A stretch of DNA of 64,000 bases from Anomaloglossus baeobatrachus (GCF_048569485.1 NC_134354.1:401784185-401848184), one strand, 5' to 3'. Numbered from the stretch's first letter, positions 10,443-22,440 are shown. The notes: generated from the letters alone by a model not told the origin. Numbers and translations are program-made.

Positions 10443-12080
10443 TCGGCATAGCAGAGGGGCAACATACACGCACACAGAGTGATGGCACAGCACAGGGGCA
10501 ACAGACACTCACACACACAGTGACGGCACAGCACAGGGGCAACAGACACACACACAGAGTGATGGCACAGCATAGGGGTTACAGCCACACACACTTATGG
10601 CACAGCAGAAGGACAAAATACACACACACACACACACTGATGGCACAGCACATGGGCAACACACACGCACAGAGTGATGGCATAGCACAGGGGCAACATA
10701 CACGCACACAGAGTGATGGCACAGCACAGGGGCAACAGACACTCACACACAGAATGATGGCACAGCACAGGGGCAACAGACACACACACACACACACTGA
10801 TGGCACAGCACATGGGCAAAACACACACACAGTGATGGAACAGCACAGGGGCAACAGACACACACACACACAGAGTGATGGCACAGCATAGGGGCAACAG
10901 ACACACTCAGTGATAGCACAGCATAGGGGCAACAGACACACACACAGACTCATGGCATAGCCATGGACAAAACACACACACACTGATGGCACAGCACATG
11001 GGCAAAACACACACACATTGATGGCACAGCACAGAGGTGACACACACTGAGTGATGGCACAGCACAGATGCAACAGACACACACTGAGACACACACACAC
11101 ACACAGTGATGGCACAGCACAGGGGCAACAGACACACACACAGAGTAATGGCACAGCACAGTGGCGACACACACACACACAGAACGGTGGCACAGCACAG
11201 GGGCAACAGAGACACACACAGTGATGGCTAAGCACAGGGGCAACAGACACAAACACACAGTGATGGCACAGCTCAGGGGGAACAGACACACACACACACA
11301 CACAGTGATTGCACAGCTCAGGGGCAACAGACACACACTTAGTGATAGCACAGCACAGGAGCAACAGACATACACACAGACAGTGATGGCACAGCACAGA
11401 GGCAACAGACGAACACACAGAGTGATGGCACAGCACAGGGGCAACAGACACACACACAGACAGTGATGGCACAACACAGGGGCAACAGACGAACACACGG
11501 AGTGATGGCACAGCACAGGGGCAACAGACACACAGAGTGATGGCACAGCACAGGGGCAACAGACACACACAGAGTCATGGCACAGCACAGGGGCCACACA
11601 CACACACACAGTGATGGCACAGCACAGGGGTGACACACTCACACACAGAGCGGTGGCACAGCACAGGGGCAACAGACACACACACAGTGATGGCACAGCA
11701 CAGGGGCAACGGACACACACACACACACAGAGTGATGGCACAGCACAGGGGCGACACACATGCACAGAGTGATGGCACAGCACAGGGACGACACACAGAC
11801 ACTCACACAGAGTGATGGCACAGCACAGGGGCAACAGAGGCGCACACACACACACACACTGATGGCACAGCACAGGGGCAACAGAGGCACACAAACACAC
11901 ACACACACTGTGATGGCACAGCTCAGGGGCAACAGACACACCCACACAGTGATGGCACAACACAGGGGCAACAGACCCACACAGAGTGATGACACAGCAC
12001 AGGTGCAACAGATACACACACAGAGTGATGGCACAGCACAGGGGCAACAGACACACACAAAGTGATGGCACAGCACAGGG
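10443..12080. repeat. CA-rich minisatellite, part 3
   Basis: The longest part of the array, with units of about 32-45 bp of the form AGTGATGGCACAGCACAGGG plus GCAACAGACACACACAC. The CA run varies between units. The AGGGGCAAC variant dominates here, while the ATGGGCAA variant dominates in parts 1 and 2. Frames of up to 386 codons across it are artefacts of the repeat. Confidence 0.95.
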
Positions 12081-12700
12081 CTGTTTTTCTGTAGTGTTAC
12101 AGGCAGACATTTGTACATTATTATACTCACCTGCTCCTGTGCTGTGAGAGATGATGATAGGGGCTCCGGCCTTCCAGTTGCATGCACTTCCTGTCAGTCC
12201 TCCTGGCTGCTCCTCCTCTCCTCTTCTTTTTCTTTATATTCCTTATCTTCTCCGCTGCTCACTCACTGTTTTGTCTGCTCTCTGTTTGCTTTTCTCTCTT
12301 TTCTTTGGTCTCTACCCCTGCTCCACTCCAGCAATATTTTCCTTTTCATCATTTCATTCTCCCGCGGCTGTACTGAACAAACTCCGCCTCCTCTCCTGAT
12401 TGGCTGTTCTCCTCCTGGCATGTCTGACAGCTCTCTGATTTGAGGAAGAAGCTGCCTGGCCACTCCCTACTCTTTTAAATAGGCCGCGCACAGTGTGCAG
12501 TGTGGGTGTGTCTGCATCTCTGTGTTGGCCAGCCTGCAGCTATAGAAACAGTGTCGGCACCAAGCGTCATTAATCATCTGCTTGGTAACATGATGCATGA
12601 AAGTGAAAACGCAGACACCGCGGGCAGCCGCCCCAGGCCCCCCCAGCTTGCAGGCCCCGTAGCAGTGGCGTGGACTGTCTCTATTGATGGTACGCCACTG
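12081..12700. other. Right arm of the hAT element, no gene
   Basis: Moderately GC-rich DNA with a pyrimidine-rich stretch (12200-12370), ending in GGCCCCGTAGCAGTGGCG and the inverted terminus. CTTTTAAATAG near 12470 resembles a TATA box, but nothing is encoded after it. Confidence 0.5.
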
Positions 12701-12708
12701 TATACAAT

Positions 12709-12942
12709 ATATAAAAGATTTTTCAAATACCAGGAGCAAAACAGTAACAATATAGTGATATGATAGGAATCTGCATAACTAATCATAGGCTAAATAGTTG
12801 GAAATCAAATTTATGTATGAAATAGCCAAGATGATTGTCTATGAAATGATGGTAATCTCACACTCAAACCTGTAGTGGATAGTGAGATAGGAAGCTTGAA
12901 AGTCAAAAGTTCAAAACATTGTTACCCTTTTGCTCATCAGTG
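12709..12942 (-). mobile_element. Tc1-A transposon end, other half of the split copy
   Basis: The terminus, read inward on the minus strand, is CACTGATGAGCAAAAGGGTAACA, with a TA just outside it. The same end occurs at 54785 (plus) and 59440-59674 (minus). It joins 2140-2697 once the hAT insertion is removed and represents the end upstream of the transposase start. Confidence 0.75.
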
Positions 12943-12944
12943 TA

Positions 12945-13178
12945 TATATGGGGCTATATGGGGGCTCATACTGTATATAGGAGGCTATGTGGGTCTCAGA
13001 AAAGTATATAGGAGGCTATGTGCGGCTCATACTGTATATATGAAGAAAAGTGGAGCTCATAATGTATATTGTAGGCTATGTGGGGGCTCAAACTGTTTAT
13101 AGAAGGCTATGTGAGGGCTCATACTGTATATATGAGGCTAAGTGGGGCTCATAATGTATATATAAGGCTAAGTGGGGT
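12945..13178 (+). repeat. ~30-bp minisatellite, first block
   Basis: About eight degenerate units of 28-31 bp of the form GGCTATGTGGGGGCTCATAC followed by TGTATATAGGA. The same unit forms the long block at 24075-25013. Confidence 0.9.
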
Positions 13179-13475
13179 TGTTGGCCAAAATCTCATGAAA
13201 CATGACCTCATCCATCCTCCCTTTAATATGGTGGAGTCATCCTGTCTCCTTTGCATAAAAGCATCCCCAAAGTATGATGTTTCCACTGTTGGGACAGTGT
13301 TCTTGTGGTTGTACTCATCCTACTAATTCCTCCAATCATGGCAAGAGGAGTTGATACCAAAAAGTTATATTTTCATCCCATCTGACCACATGACCTTCTC
13401 TATTCCATCCTCTAGATCATACAGATGGTCATTGGCAAACTTCAAATTGACCTTGACATGTTCTGTGTGAGCAGG
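13179..13475 (-). pseudogene. Tc1-like transposase, central part (Tc1-B, left piece)
   Basis: The minus strand reads PAHTEHVKVNLKFANDHL then EKVMWSDGMKI, the region around the first catalytic Asp of Tc1 transposases (usual WSDETKIELFG). Further downstream similarity to Tc1 continues, with frame loss, toward 13179. It is the continuation of 16856-17503; the foldback element between them is bordered by GCAGG on both sides. The copy is broken and non-functional. Confidence 0.8.
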
Positions 13476-13747
13476 TGTCACGCTCACCGCCGGGGATGTC
13501 CCTGAACTCTCCTCTCCCCTCCTCAGCTGGGATACCATTGTTGTTTCCTTTTGGTTGCTTGCACATTTCTCTGCTGCACTACCACTCACGTGTTGTGTGG
13601 TCCTGTTATGGTCATGCACGTGTGTTCGGTCCCTAGATCCCAGGCCCTGAGATTGTCCTTCTGGGTTCCTGGTTAAAGCCTAGGGTATGCAGATGCTCAC
13701 CTTCCCCGCTTATATAAGGGCAGTGCCGCTTGAATTGGTGTTTCCAG

Positions 13748-14934
13748 TGTCGCGGATGGGGGCGCAGACCACGTCACAGGGGGCTACTCAAGGTGCTCGG
13801 ATCCGGGATCGTGGCTGTGGCTCGAGTGGCAGCCGGATCCGGGGCTTGTGCAGCAGCCCGTCGCCCACAACTTAATAAAGGGGGTATTTACAGGGGAAGA
13901 GTTGTCAGTGATGCCACCCGTCGGTTGCGGTGATTTGTTGGTGACACCACCGCTGCCTTTGTATGGGACGCCCGGGGCTGATGAAGCGGGGCAGCACGAT
14001 GGTATGCCCTCCACGGGTAGTGGAGGTGTTGTCCCGGGGCCCAGGTTTAGGTTGTGTGCAGTGCTGGAGCGCAGTTTGCAGGCTGGACCGGATGACACCA
14101 GTGTGCTCACTGTTGTTGAATAAACCACACAAAGTCCAAGTAGTAAACCAAGTGCCGGATACCGGTATCCTCCGGAGGGGTGTGCTCGGGTCCCACACGC
14201 CGGTTGACAGGACAGGGGCCCTTCCTCCTGCACTTCAATGTTTTGTCTTGTGTGTTGACTAGTCCGCCTGAAATGGGAAAAGTCCGCTCCCGGTGTCTTT
14301 ACTGTTGGAGCTGTTGCTCGCGAGAACTGACCCATGGGATTTTTGCAGGCACTTGCAGATGCCCTATCCCCCGCGTTGGGCTTCCGTCTCGCTCTATCTG
14401 GGCTTACTGGTGGGACAAGACGTGGAATCTTGTCCCCTGCTGGCTAATTGACAAGGGGCTTGAAGCTGTTCTCGCCCTAGGTTCCAGGCACCCCGACTGT
14501 GCACGACCTCCGGAGCGGATTCCTGCTGTTGGCACTAGCGGGCTATAACCCTGCCCCAGTCCACTTAAGGTCTCCCGCGACCGGATCTCCGTCGCCTGTG
14601 GCCCTGCTCTGCCTTCTGCCACCTAGTCAGCTCAGGTAGTCCAGTAGTCCGGGAGCTACGACCCTCGACTACCACTTCACTCCTCTCACTTCCTCTATCT
14701 AGACTCATTTGTTGTGTTCCCTCCCCTGACACCTCAGAACCCCTAGGTGGGCGTCACCATCTGCCTGGCCCCGCCGACTGGTGTGTCCCTATTGTTCTGG
14801 GGGGTGACTAGGCTTTGTGGCTGGTGTTGTACCTGTGTGTGGGGTTGTGTTTGTAAGAACAAGGAGGAGGGGATCCTGCATCTTGAAGATGGATGCAGTC
14901 TCCTGTGACAACCTGGTTTTGCCAGGGCGTCACA
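13748..14934 (-). mobile_element. Solo LTR inside the foldback element
   Basis: On the minus strand it begins TGTGACGCCCTGGCAAAACC then AGG (hairpin start). It is flanked by CCAG at 13744-13747 and 14935-14938, a clean 4-bp duplication that also appears unsplit in the opposite arm. Related to 3448-4572. It is a fossil, with no internal region. Confidence 0.8.
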
Positions 14935-15234
14935 CCAGCCTATAGCTGAGAGGCATCTGGTATAAAAGTTACCCTTCCCTGAAGGGCGGGACCTCGCATT
15001 TGCTTTAGGTTTAGTAACCTAGCTCTGTGTTGGTCCTGGCATGTTGCCCTGGTCTGTCCTTACCCAGCGCTAGTCCTGACTGTTGGTAAGCTGATGTCTG
15101 CCTTGGACCTGTCCTGTTCATGTGTTGCCCTGGTACCAGTCTGTGTCCTGTTCCTGAATTCCTGCTGTTTTCTGTACCTGAAACCATGCTCTGTCCTGTT
15201 TCTGTGAATACAGTCCTGTTTGTGTTTTAAACCC

Positions 15235-15470
15235 TTTTGACGTCCAAGCTTGCTGTGCCTGCACCACCCGGTTGCGGTCCAAGCCCACTAGCCCGCACCA
15301 CTCTGTTACGGTCCAAGTCCACTGAGCCTCCACCACCCTGTTGCAGTCCAAGACCACTGTGCCTGCACCACCGTGTTACGATCCAAGCCTGCAGTGTTTG
15401 CACTACTCTGCTGCAGTCCATGCCTAATGTGCCTGTACCTCTCTGCTGCAGTCCACTCCTGCTGTGCCTG
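15235..15470. repeat. ~42-bp minisatellite in the foldback centre
   Basis: About five degenerate units with core CTGCACCACCCTGTTACGGT followed by CCAAGCCCACTGTGC. Confidence 0.8.
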
Positions 15471-15479
15471 ATGTTTGGT

Positions 15480-15800
15480 GTCTGACGATTCTGCCCGATG
15501 CCCAGAGCCATGCCTGATGACCTCTGCCCAATGTCCGGAGCCTTGCCCTATGTCCATTGTCTGACGTCTGACGACCTCTGCCTGATGTCTGGAGCCTTGC
15601 CTAATGTCCGGTGTCTGATGACTTCTGCCCGATGTCTGGAGCCTTTTCCAATGTCCGGTGTCTAACGACCTCTGCCCGATGTCTGGAGCCTATGCCCGAT
15701 GTCCGAATTCTGATGGCCTCTGCCCGATGTCTGGAGCCATGCCCGATGTCCAGTGTCTGGTGACCTCTGCCCGAGGTCTAGAGCTTTGCCTGATGACTTC
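15480..15800. repeat. ~36-bp minisatellite in the foldback centre
   Basis: Units built on GATGTCTGGAGCCTTGCC followed by CGATGTCCGGTGTCTGACG and ACCTCTGCC, repeated about six to eight times with drift. Confidence 0.85.
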
Positions 15801-16855
15801 CAGTGTCTTCTGTCCTGTCTTCCTGTCTGTTTTTGTGGCCAGGACCAGCCAGTACCTCGTCTCTGCCCTTTATATGTTCCTGTGTCCTGGGGCCAGCCTG
15901 AATCTCTGATCGCCGTGTTTGAGTTCCTTGTCCAATACTGTGTCCTGGGACAAGCCTGATCCTGATCCATTCCTGAACTGTGCTGTTTTCCATGCCAGTC
16001 CTGTCTGACCTTGTCTGTCCCACTGTCCTGCTGTCACCTAGCCCCAGCTCAGCTGCCATAGTCCCTGGACGCCGCCCTTCCCTTGCCTGGGTGGATCCGG
16101 ATCCTCCCTTTGATCTAGTGGGTCCACCTCACCCTTGGGATGTACCATATCCCTGCGCTCACCGCCTCATTCCCGGTGGCGAGCATGACACTGGCAGCTG
16201 AGCGATACAAGGTACAGGACAGGGAGAATGACAACAAATAAGGGGCACAGTCCAGACGAGTAACGGGCAGGCCAGATACCAGTGGATACGGGTCATCAGG
16301 CGCAGGTCATCGGGCACAGCAGCATTACAGGAACAGGACACAAACTGGTACCAGGGGAGCACATGAACAAGACAGGTTCAAGGCAGACATCAGCATGTTA
16401 GCAGTCAGGACTGGCGCTGGATACGGACAGGCCAGAGCAACAAGGCAGGACCAACACAGAACTAGGTTAGGTAACCTAAAGTGGTTGTGTAGGGGGATTA
16501 AGGGTTAGGCTCAGTCACGCCCATCAGAAAAGAGGAATTTTTATTCCAGATGCCTCCCAGCCATAGGCTGGGAACACTGCCCCAATATATGCGGGGAAGG
16601 TGAGAGTGCACGCACCCAAGGTTTTAACCAGGAACCCAGCAGAACAACCTCAGGGCCTGGAGCCTAGGGACCGAATACATGTGGATGGCCGCACAGGACA
16701 GCAGAGGACCAAACAACATGTGAGTGTCAGTGCAGCAGAGCAGGGAACCACGCAAGCAACAAAAAGAAAACCACAAAACATGTCCCAGCTGATTCAACCC
16801 GCTAGAACGCACCAGGGTACCGGCGGGAGTATGGAACCAAAACACTGATGCTACA

Positions 16856-17503
16856 GCAGGGTGATCTTGCGTGCTCTGAAAGATTTTAATCCATCATGGC
16901 GTAGCATGTTACTAATGGTATTCTTTGACACTGTGGTCCCAGCTCTCTTCAGGTCATTGACTACTGCATCCCATGAAGTTTTGGGCGGATTCCTGACCTT
17001 TCTCACAATCATCCATATCCCACGAGGCGAGATCTTGCATAGACCCCTAGACTGAGTAAGATTGACTGTCAACTTATGTTTCTTCCATTTTCTAGTAATT
17101 GTACCAACAGTTGTTGCCTTCTCATCAAGCTGCTTTCCTATTGTCCTGTAGCCTATCCCAGCCTTGTGTGGGTCTACAATTTTGTCCTTGGCATCCTTAA
17201 ATAGCTCTTTGGTCTTGGTAATGGTGGAGAAGTTGAACTGTGATTGATTATGTGGACAGGTGTCTTTTATACAGGTAACGAGATCAAACGGGTGCAATTA
17301 ATACAGGTAATGACTGCAGAGTAGGAGGGCTTCTTAAAGAAAAAATAACAGGTCTGTGAGAGCCAGAATATTTGTTCGTTGGCAGGTGATCAAATGCTTG
17401 TTTCATGCAATAAAATGCAAATTAATTATTTAAAAATCATACACTGTGATTTTCTGGATTTGGGGGGGGGGGTTCTGTCTGTCACAGATGAAGTGTAATA
17501 TAG
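16856..17503 (-). pseudogene. Tc1-like transposase N-terminus and transposon end (Tc1-B, right piece)
   Basis: The minus frame ending at 16851 covers [28 protein letters not shown] and [15 protein letters not shown]: both helix-turn-helix units of a Tc1 transposase. It runs up to the point where the foldback element interrupts the gene. The start is not the usual MGKTKELS form. Upstream the non-coding end with ACTGTGATTTTCTGGATTT is the subterminal part common in fish and frog Tc1 elements. The true terminus is lost where the Penelope-like repeat begins. Confidence 0.85.
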
Positions 17504-18318
17504 GAGAAACTCCAGCTTACCATATAGTTCTGTGCAACAGGGCTAGGTGTGCTCGTGATCCTTCAGGAGTCCAGGCTGTAGTCCGTCATGATTGAAGAAA
17601 GGTTGGATCCAGCATCAAACTCCATGGTTTAAAAAGATTCCACTTTATTGAAAAATAAGTATAAAAATATACAAGAGACGTATATATTGGCAGAGCGATG
17701 GGGAAAAGTGCATGAAACACCTTACGCGTTTCGGACGGTGAATTTAAAAGTAGTCCTTAGTCATAGGTGCTTATGCCAAGAAAGGCCACATGTTATATGC
17801 TCAAGAGTAGAATTCACAATGGAAGTTTAGGAGACGCCTCCCTGTGGGGAGGGGAGAGGAAAATCACAGCTGACAAATTAGTAGGCACATCATGCAGAGA
17901 GTGGATAAATACAAAAATGTATGGAAAAAGACACATATTGGAATATAAAACCAAATCACTCCAAAAAAATAATCCAGATTGAATAAATAGCACTCCCACA
18001 CATGTCAAGGAAAAAGGAGAGTAACGAATATAGATGTGGATATGACTAATATCTATTATACGTTTGTATCTGTATTTGCATATATATTTATGTGCATATG
18101 TACATAATTGCATCATATGGGTATCGCAAATATATATGTATATTTAGGTATAAATGATGTAATGAAAACTATAGCGTACTGTCAGATATTTTTTTCATGC
18201 ATAAAAAATTCGCATGTGCGCAATATAATAGTTGTACATAATTACATGCATAAAAAACGCATGTGCGCAATATATATGTATGTATGCGTATGTACATATT
18301 TGCATCATACGAATATCG

Positions 18319-18358
<40 letters not shown>

Positions 18359-18510
18359 TATGGTAGGAGCAGTAACATATTGTTAATGGTTATTATTTCA
18401 TGTGCTAAAAATTCGTATGAGCGCAATATGCGGTATTTAGTAGATATATATAATTTCGTGCATTAAAAATCGCATGAGCGAAAGTGGTAGTGGTAGTACA
18501 AGTGGTAGTA
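17504..18510 (-). repeat. PLE-1 left terminal repeat (inverted)
   Basis: Inverted relative to 22960-24074. The outer parts share CATGAAACACCTTACGCG and TTTCGGACGGTG, the inner parts ATCGCATGAGCGAAAGTGG. The first ~190 bp (CAATAAAGTGGAATC in reverse) look like the 3' end of a Penelope element. It contains a (TA)n run at 18318-18356. Confidence 0.8.
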
Positions 18511-18526
18511 TTAGGTAGTTAAATGT

Positions 18527-19096
18527 TTGCGTATAAAGAAGAGCCCTACGTTCATATTTAATGACACATTTCTAGATGAGTGGAATGACATCCTTTCTAC
18601 ATGCTCATTACAACTTATTAATCCCATTATTAAAGCAGAGGATGAGCGGCTTAAAGAACTAGATGTTAAAATCAAGGAATTGCATGATTTTTTAAAAAAT
18701 TCCTATAATGACACCGATTTTAACAAATGGAATAACAAGCTCATGAATAATATAAAAAAATTAGAGGAACATATCATTGAATTAAAACAAGGCAAATACA
18801 GAAGGGACTGTACTGAGTATGAACGTAAACAAGTTTATACCTGGCCCCAGGCCAAAAAAAGGAAATCCATCCTAAAAACGGATAAATCCGTTACATTTAC
18901 TGCCACCGACATGGATACATCAGGCGGCAGTATTGAATCCATTGCATCTTCTACTTCTAATGTACCATATTATCAGTCAAAAAACTTGCCCAAACATTCA
19001 AATACCGGCACAACAAACAAAAACTGCACAGGAGTGGACGAAAGCACAACCCCGTTGGAGGAAGATGATATCTGGACTGCCCGTGCAATCGTCGGA
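18527..19096 (+). pseudogene. PLE-1 N-terminal coding segment
   Basis: It encodes FNDTFLDEWNDILSTCS, then a lysine- and glutamate-rich coiled-coil-like stretch (KELDVKIKELHDFLKN), then a low-complexity Ser/Thr-rich linker. The segment ends at the TTAA element. N-terminal regions of this kind precede the reverse transcriptase in vertebrate Penelope elements. I first weighed it as a host exon and rejected that because the frame resumes beyond the nested elements with reverse transcriptase sequence. Confidence 0.65.
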
Positions 19097-19101
19097 ATTA
19101 A

Positions 19102-19660
19102 GCCTGCTTTACACCTTATGATCCAGCATACGATATCGTATGTGATTTACAACGCCCCCATCGTATGTGTGGCACGTTCAATTTGTTGAATGTGCCGCAC
19201 AAACGATTAACCCCCGTCACACGTACTTACCTTCCATACGACCTCAATGTAGGCGGCGAACGTCCACTTCCTGGAGTGGGAGTGACGTTCGGCGTCACAG
19301 CGACGTCACGCGGCAGCCGGCCAATAGAAGCGGAGGGGCGGAGCTGAGCGGGACATAAACATCCCGCCCACCTCCTTTCTTCCGCATTGTGGGCCGGGAG
19401 CCGCAGGACGTAGGTAAGATCTGTTCATCGTTCCCGGGTTGTCACACACTGCGATGTGTGCTACCCCGGGTACGATGAACAATCTGACGTGCAATTCTAG
19501 AGAAATGAACGATGTGCGTGCGATGAACGTTTTACCGTTCAATCGCAATTGCACGTCATTGTCACACGCTACAACATACTTTACGATGCCGGATGTGCGT
19601 CACTTACGACGTGACCCCGCCGACACATTGTAAGATACATTGCAGTGTATAAAGCGGGCT
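19102..19660. mobile_element. TTAA miniature element inside PLE-1
   Basis: The left terminus GCCTGCTTTACACCTTATGA follows TTAA (19098-19101). The right end GTGTATAAAGCGGGCT is followed by TTAC. Internal GATGTGCGTCACTTACGACG matches the element at 54221 in inverse orientation. Non-coding. Confidence 0.75.
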
Positions 19661-19751
19661 TTACAGATACTAACTGATGCTAATATACAGGAATTTTCAA
19701 TCATCAATCTTTCAGCCAATGTCATTAGTTCTAACCAACTTAAAGTCTTAA

Positions 19752-20550
19752 GGTGGCTTTACACACTGCAACATCGCAAACGACATCGCTGTAACGTCAC
19801 CGGTTTTGTGACGTTACAGCGACCTCCCCAGCGACATTGCAGTGTGTGAAACACATCAGCGACCTGGCCCCTGCTGTGAAGTTGCTGATCGCTACAAATC
19901 ATTCAGGACCATTCTTTGGTCCTTTGTTTCCCGCTGTGCAGCATGATCGCTAGAAAGTCTCAGTGTGTAAAGGGGACTTAAATGTGCAGGCAGCAGGAGC
20001 CGGCTTCTGCGGATACTGGTAACCATGGTAAACATCGGGTAACCAAGAAGCCCTGTCCTTGGTTACCTGATATTTACCTTCGTTACCAGCCTCCGCCGCT
20101 CTCACTGTCAGTGCCGACTCCTGCTCCTTGCACGTGTAGCTACAGCACACATCGGGTAATTAACCCGATGTGTACTGTAGCTAGGAGAGCAGGGAGCCAG
20201 CGCTAAGCAGTGTGCGCTGCTCCCTGCTCTCTGCACGTGTAGCTACGTGCGCTGGTAACCAAGGTAAATATCGGGTTGGTTACCCGATATTTACCTTAGT
20301 TACCAAGCGCAGCATCGCTTCAGTGCGTCGCTGCTGGCTGGGGGCTGGTTACTGTTTGCTGGTGACAGCTCACCAGCAACCCGTGTAGCGATGCTCCAGC
20401 GATCCCTGCCAGGTCAGGTGGCTGGTGGGATCGCTGGAGCGTCTGATTGTGTGACCTCTCACCAGCAACCTCCTAGCAACTTACCAGCGATCCCTATCAG
20501 GTTGTATCGTTGTTGGGATCGCTGGTAAGTTGTTTAGTGTGACGGTACCT
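19752..20550. mobile_element. Second TTAA element inside PLE-1
   Basis: The left terminus GGTGGCTTTACACACTGC follows TTAA (19748-19751). The right end GTTTAGTGTGACGGTACC is followed by TTTAC. The interior contains several GGTAAATATCGGGT...ACCCGATATTTACC inverted repeats and so folds strongly. Non-coding. Confidence 0.75.
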
Positions 20551-21870
20551 TTACAGCGCGGCCTGAACTTTGCACCGGCACAACATGCTAATTTATTTCA
20601 GACAATCAAAGATCTAAACAGATTTGTCAGAGATTTAACTATAAGAAAGCATTTTCTTGCAGATAAACACAATGATCAGGCTGGTCAATCTCAGGACTAC
20701 AATTTTATCCCCTTATCTATGGACTTACAAGACCAAGTAGTTACATTGCAAGATCTAAATGGTGAAACAACTATTACACCTACTATTCCAACGTTCATCA
20801 CTCATAACAGAGACTTCTACCCTATTGCATCTTGCGTCCCCATTATGGACACTTATTAAGACGCTATGGAACATGCTTTGAGGAAGCTCTTGATCACTGA
20901 TCCTACCGAATCTGACAACCTCACCTTTGCTGACAAACAGGCCTTGAAGGAACTTTCTAATAACCATTATGTTTCAAGTAAGGCTGCAGACAAAGGGGGT
21001 TCCCTTGTCATATTGGACTCTGGCTTATACGAAAGGGAAATCTATAGTATGCTAGAAGATAAAAATACCTATCGTAGTTTACCATCTGATCCCACTAATG
21101 CATTTTCTATTAAACTTAACATTCTTTCTGAAGGCCTACATTTAGGCATTTTAGATCAGAAAACTTTTGATTATCTCTCTGTAGCCACGCCCATTTGTCC
21201 AATATTTCAAGGGTACCCCAAAATTCACAAAAATTCCTCCTCCTTTCCGCCTAATCGTGGCCAGTACTGGATCTTTAACCAGTACAGTAGATTATCTGAC
21301 TGGTTGGATAATATTCTGCAGTCTCTTGTTAAACTATAGGACACATCCGTTACACTAAGCATCTACTTTAGATAATCCACACAATCGAATGATCATCAGA
21401 TTTATTTTGGGTAACCAGTGATGTATCTGCGCTTTATTAAAGTATTCACGATAAAGCCATATCAGCTTTATGTTTTCATCTAGGTGCTTATTCAGACATG
21501 GATGCGTCCTATAAGGCATATATTGTTTCTGTTGCCAAATTTTTATTACAGCATAATTTTTTCAGCTTTAATAACGAATTTTTCCTTCAAGTGAATGGCT
21601 GCCCCATGGGAGAAAGTTTTTCTTGCTCCCTCGCCAACTTATACATGACATGGTGGGAACACAAATTCATACATACATGTGAGAATCCTTTTCTTCCACA
21701 TATAAAATGGTAGGCCAGGTATATCGACGACCTGATCATGATATGGAAAAATCCTAATTCAAACCCCAAAAATATTATTAACTCTTTCAAAAATTACATC
21801 AATGCCAATAATCTCAATTTACCATTTACTGTGGACTTACATTCCAGTTCAGCTGCTTTTTTGGATGTAT
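20551..21870 (+). pseudogene. PLE-1 reverse transcriptase region
   Basis: Readable segments include NRFVRDLTIRKHF, ADKGGSLVILD, the PKIHK motif of Penelope reverse transcriptases, a NGCPMGESFSCSLANLYM block, and YIDDLIMIW carrying the catalytic aspartates. They occur in the expected order. The region is degraded and not translatable as one protein. Confidence 0.85.
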
Positions 21871-22440
21871 TGATTCCGCTGATGATACTGGCCATATTCA
21901 GACTACGCTTTATCGGAAACCAATTAGTGGTAACACAATACTACACGCTCACGGTAGTCATACACCTCAAACCAGACGTAATTTACCGGTTGGGGAGTTT
22001 TTGAGAGCTCGACAACTTTATTCTACTGAGGCAGGCTACAATCATGAAAAAGAACGTATACAATCACATTTACTTAATAGAGGCTACTCTCACGCCATAT
22101 GAAATAGAGCCATCCAAATAGCCAACAACAAGAGCACATCCGACTTATTATTAGATGATAAAAAACAAAAACCTAATAATTGGAGCAATAAATTTGTATT
22201 TTCCACACCATACAGCAAAGACTTTCAAAATATCAAAAAAATATTTCATCAATTTACCCCTATGCTCTGCCAAGATCCCATATTATCTGACATTGTGTCT
22301 AATGGGATTAATGTTGTGGCTCGTCGGTCTACAAACATAGGAAATATCATATCCCCATCTTTGTACATATCCTGAAAGCCTACAGATACCTGGCTCAAAA
22401 CAACAGGCTCATATAAATGTGATAGTAGCCGCTGCCATTT

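Larger units (their letters stand above)
2706..12700. mobile_element. Non-autonomous hAT element swollen by nested insertions
   Basis: Termini are AGGGGCGTACATAGAAAT on the left and, reading inward from the right, CAGTGGCGTACCATCAAT. The flanks TGTACAAG (2698-2705) and TATACAAT (12701-12708) agree at 6 of 8 positions, fitting the 8-bp duplication of hAT transposases. The original element carries no transposase. It holds unique-looking DNA at both ends and a CA-rich minisatellite in the middle. The minisatellite is broken by a solo LTR (3448-4572) and by a full LTR element (5167-10442), which explains the 10-kb length. The element itself sits inside Tc1-A. Confidence 0.72.
13476..16855. mobile_element. 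Foldback-like element with GCAGG target duplication
   Basis: It is bordered by GCAGG at 13471-13475 and 16856-16860 and begins TGT and ends ACA. The left arm (about 13500-15170, minus the nested LTR) and the right arm (about 16230-16830, inverted) match over several hundred bases; for example CAGCTGGGATACCATTGTTG faces an inverted CAGCTGGGACATGTTTTG. The centre holds two minisatellites. TGTCACGCTCACCGCCGGGG at the left end also recurs, inverted, as CCGGTGGCGAGCATGACA at 16173-16190. The termini and 5-bp duplication would suit an LTR-type insertion rearranged into an inverted pair, or a true foldback transposon; I cannot decide between them. No coding capacity is seen. Confidence 0.65.

Noticed and set aside
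10579-12110. Long Cys/Val-rich frames (up to 386 codons) on the minus strand
   Set aside because: They are translations of the CA-rich minisatellite; the same pattern appears in several frames and follows the repeat unit.
18527-19189. 220-codon frame considered as a host exon
   Set aside because: Its last part runs into a TTAA element, and the coding sense resumes beyond as Penelope reverse transcriptase, so it is the N-terminal part of that element.
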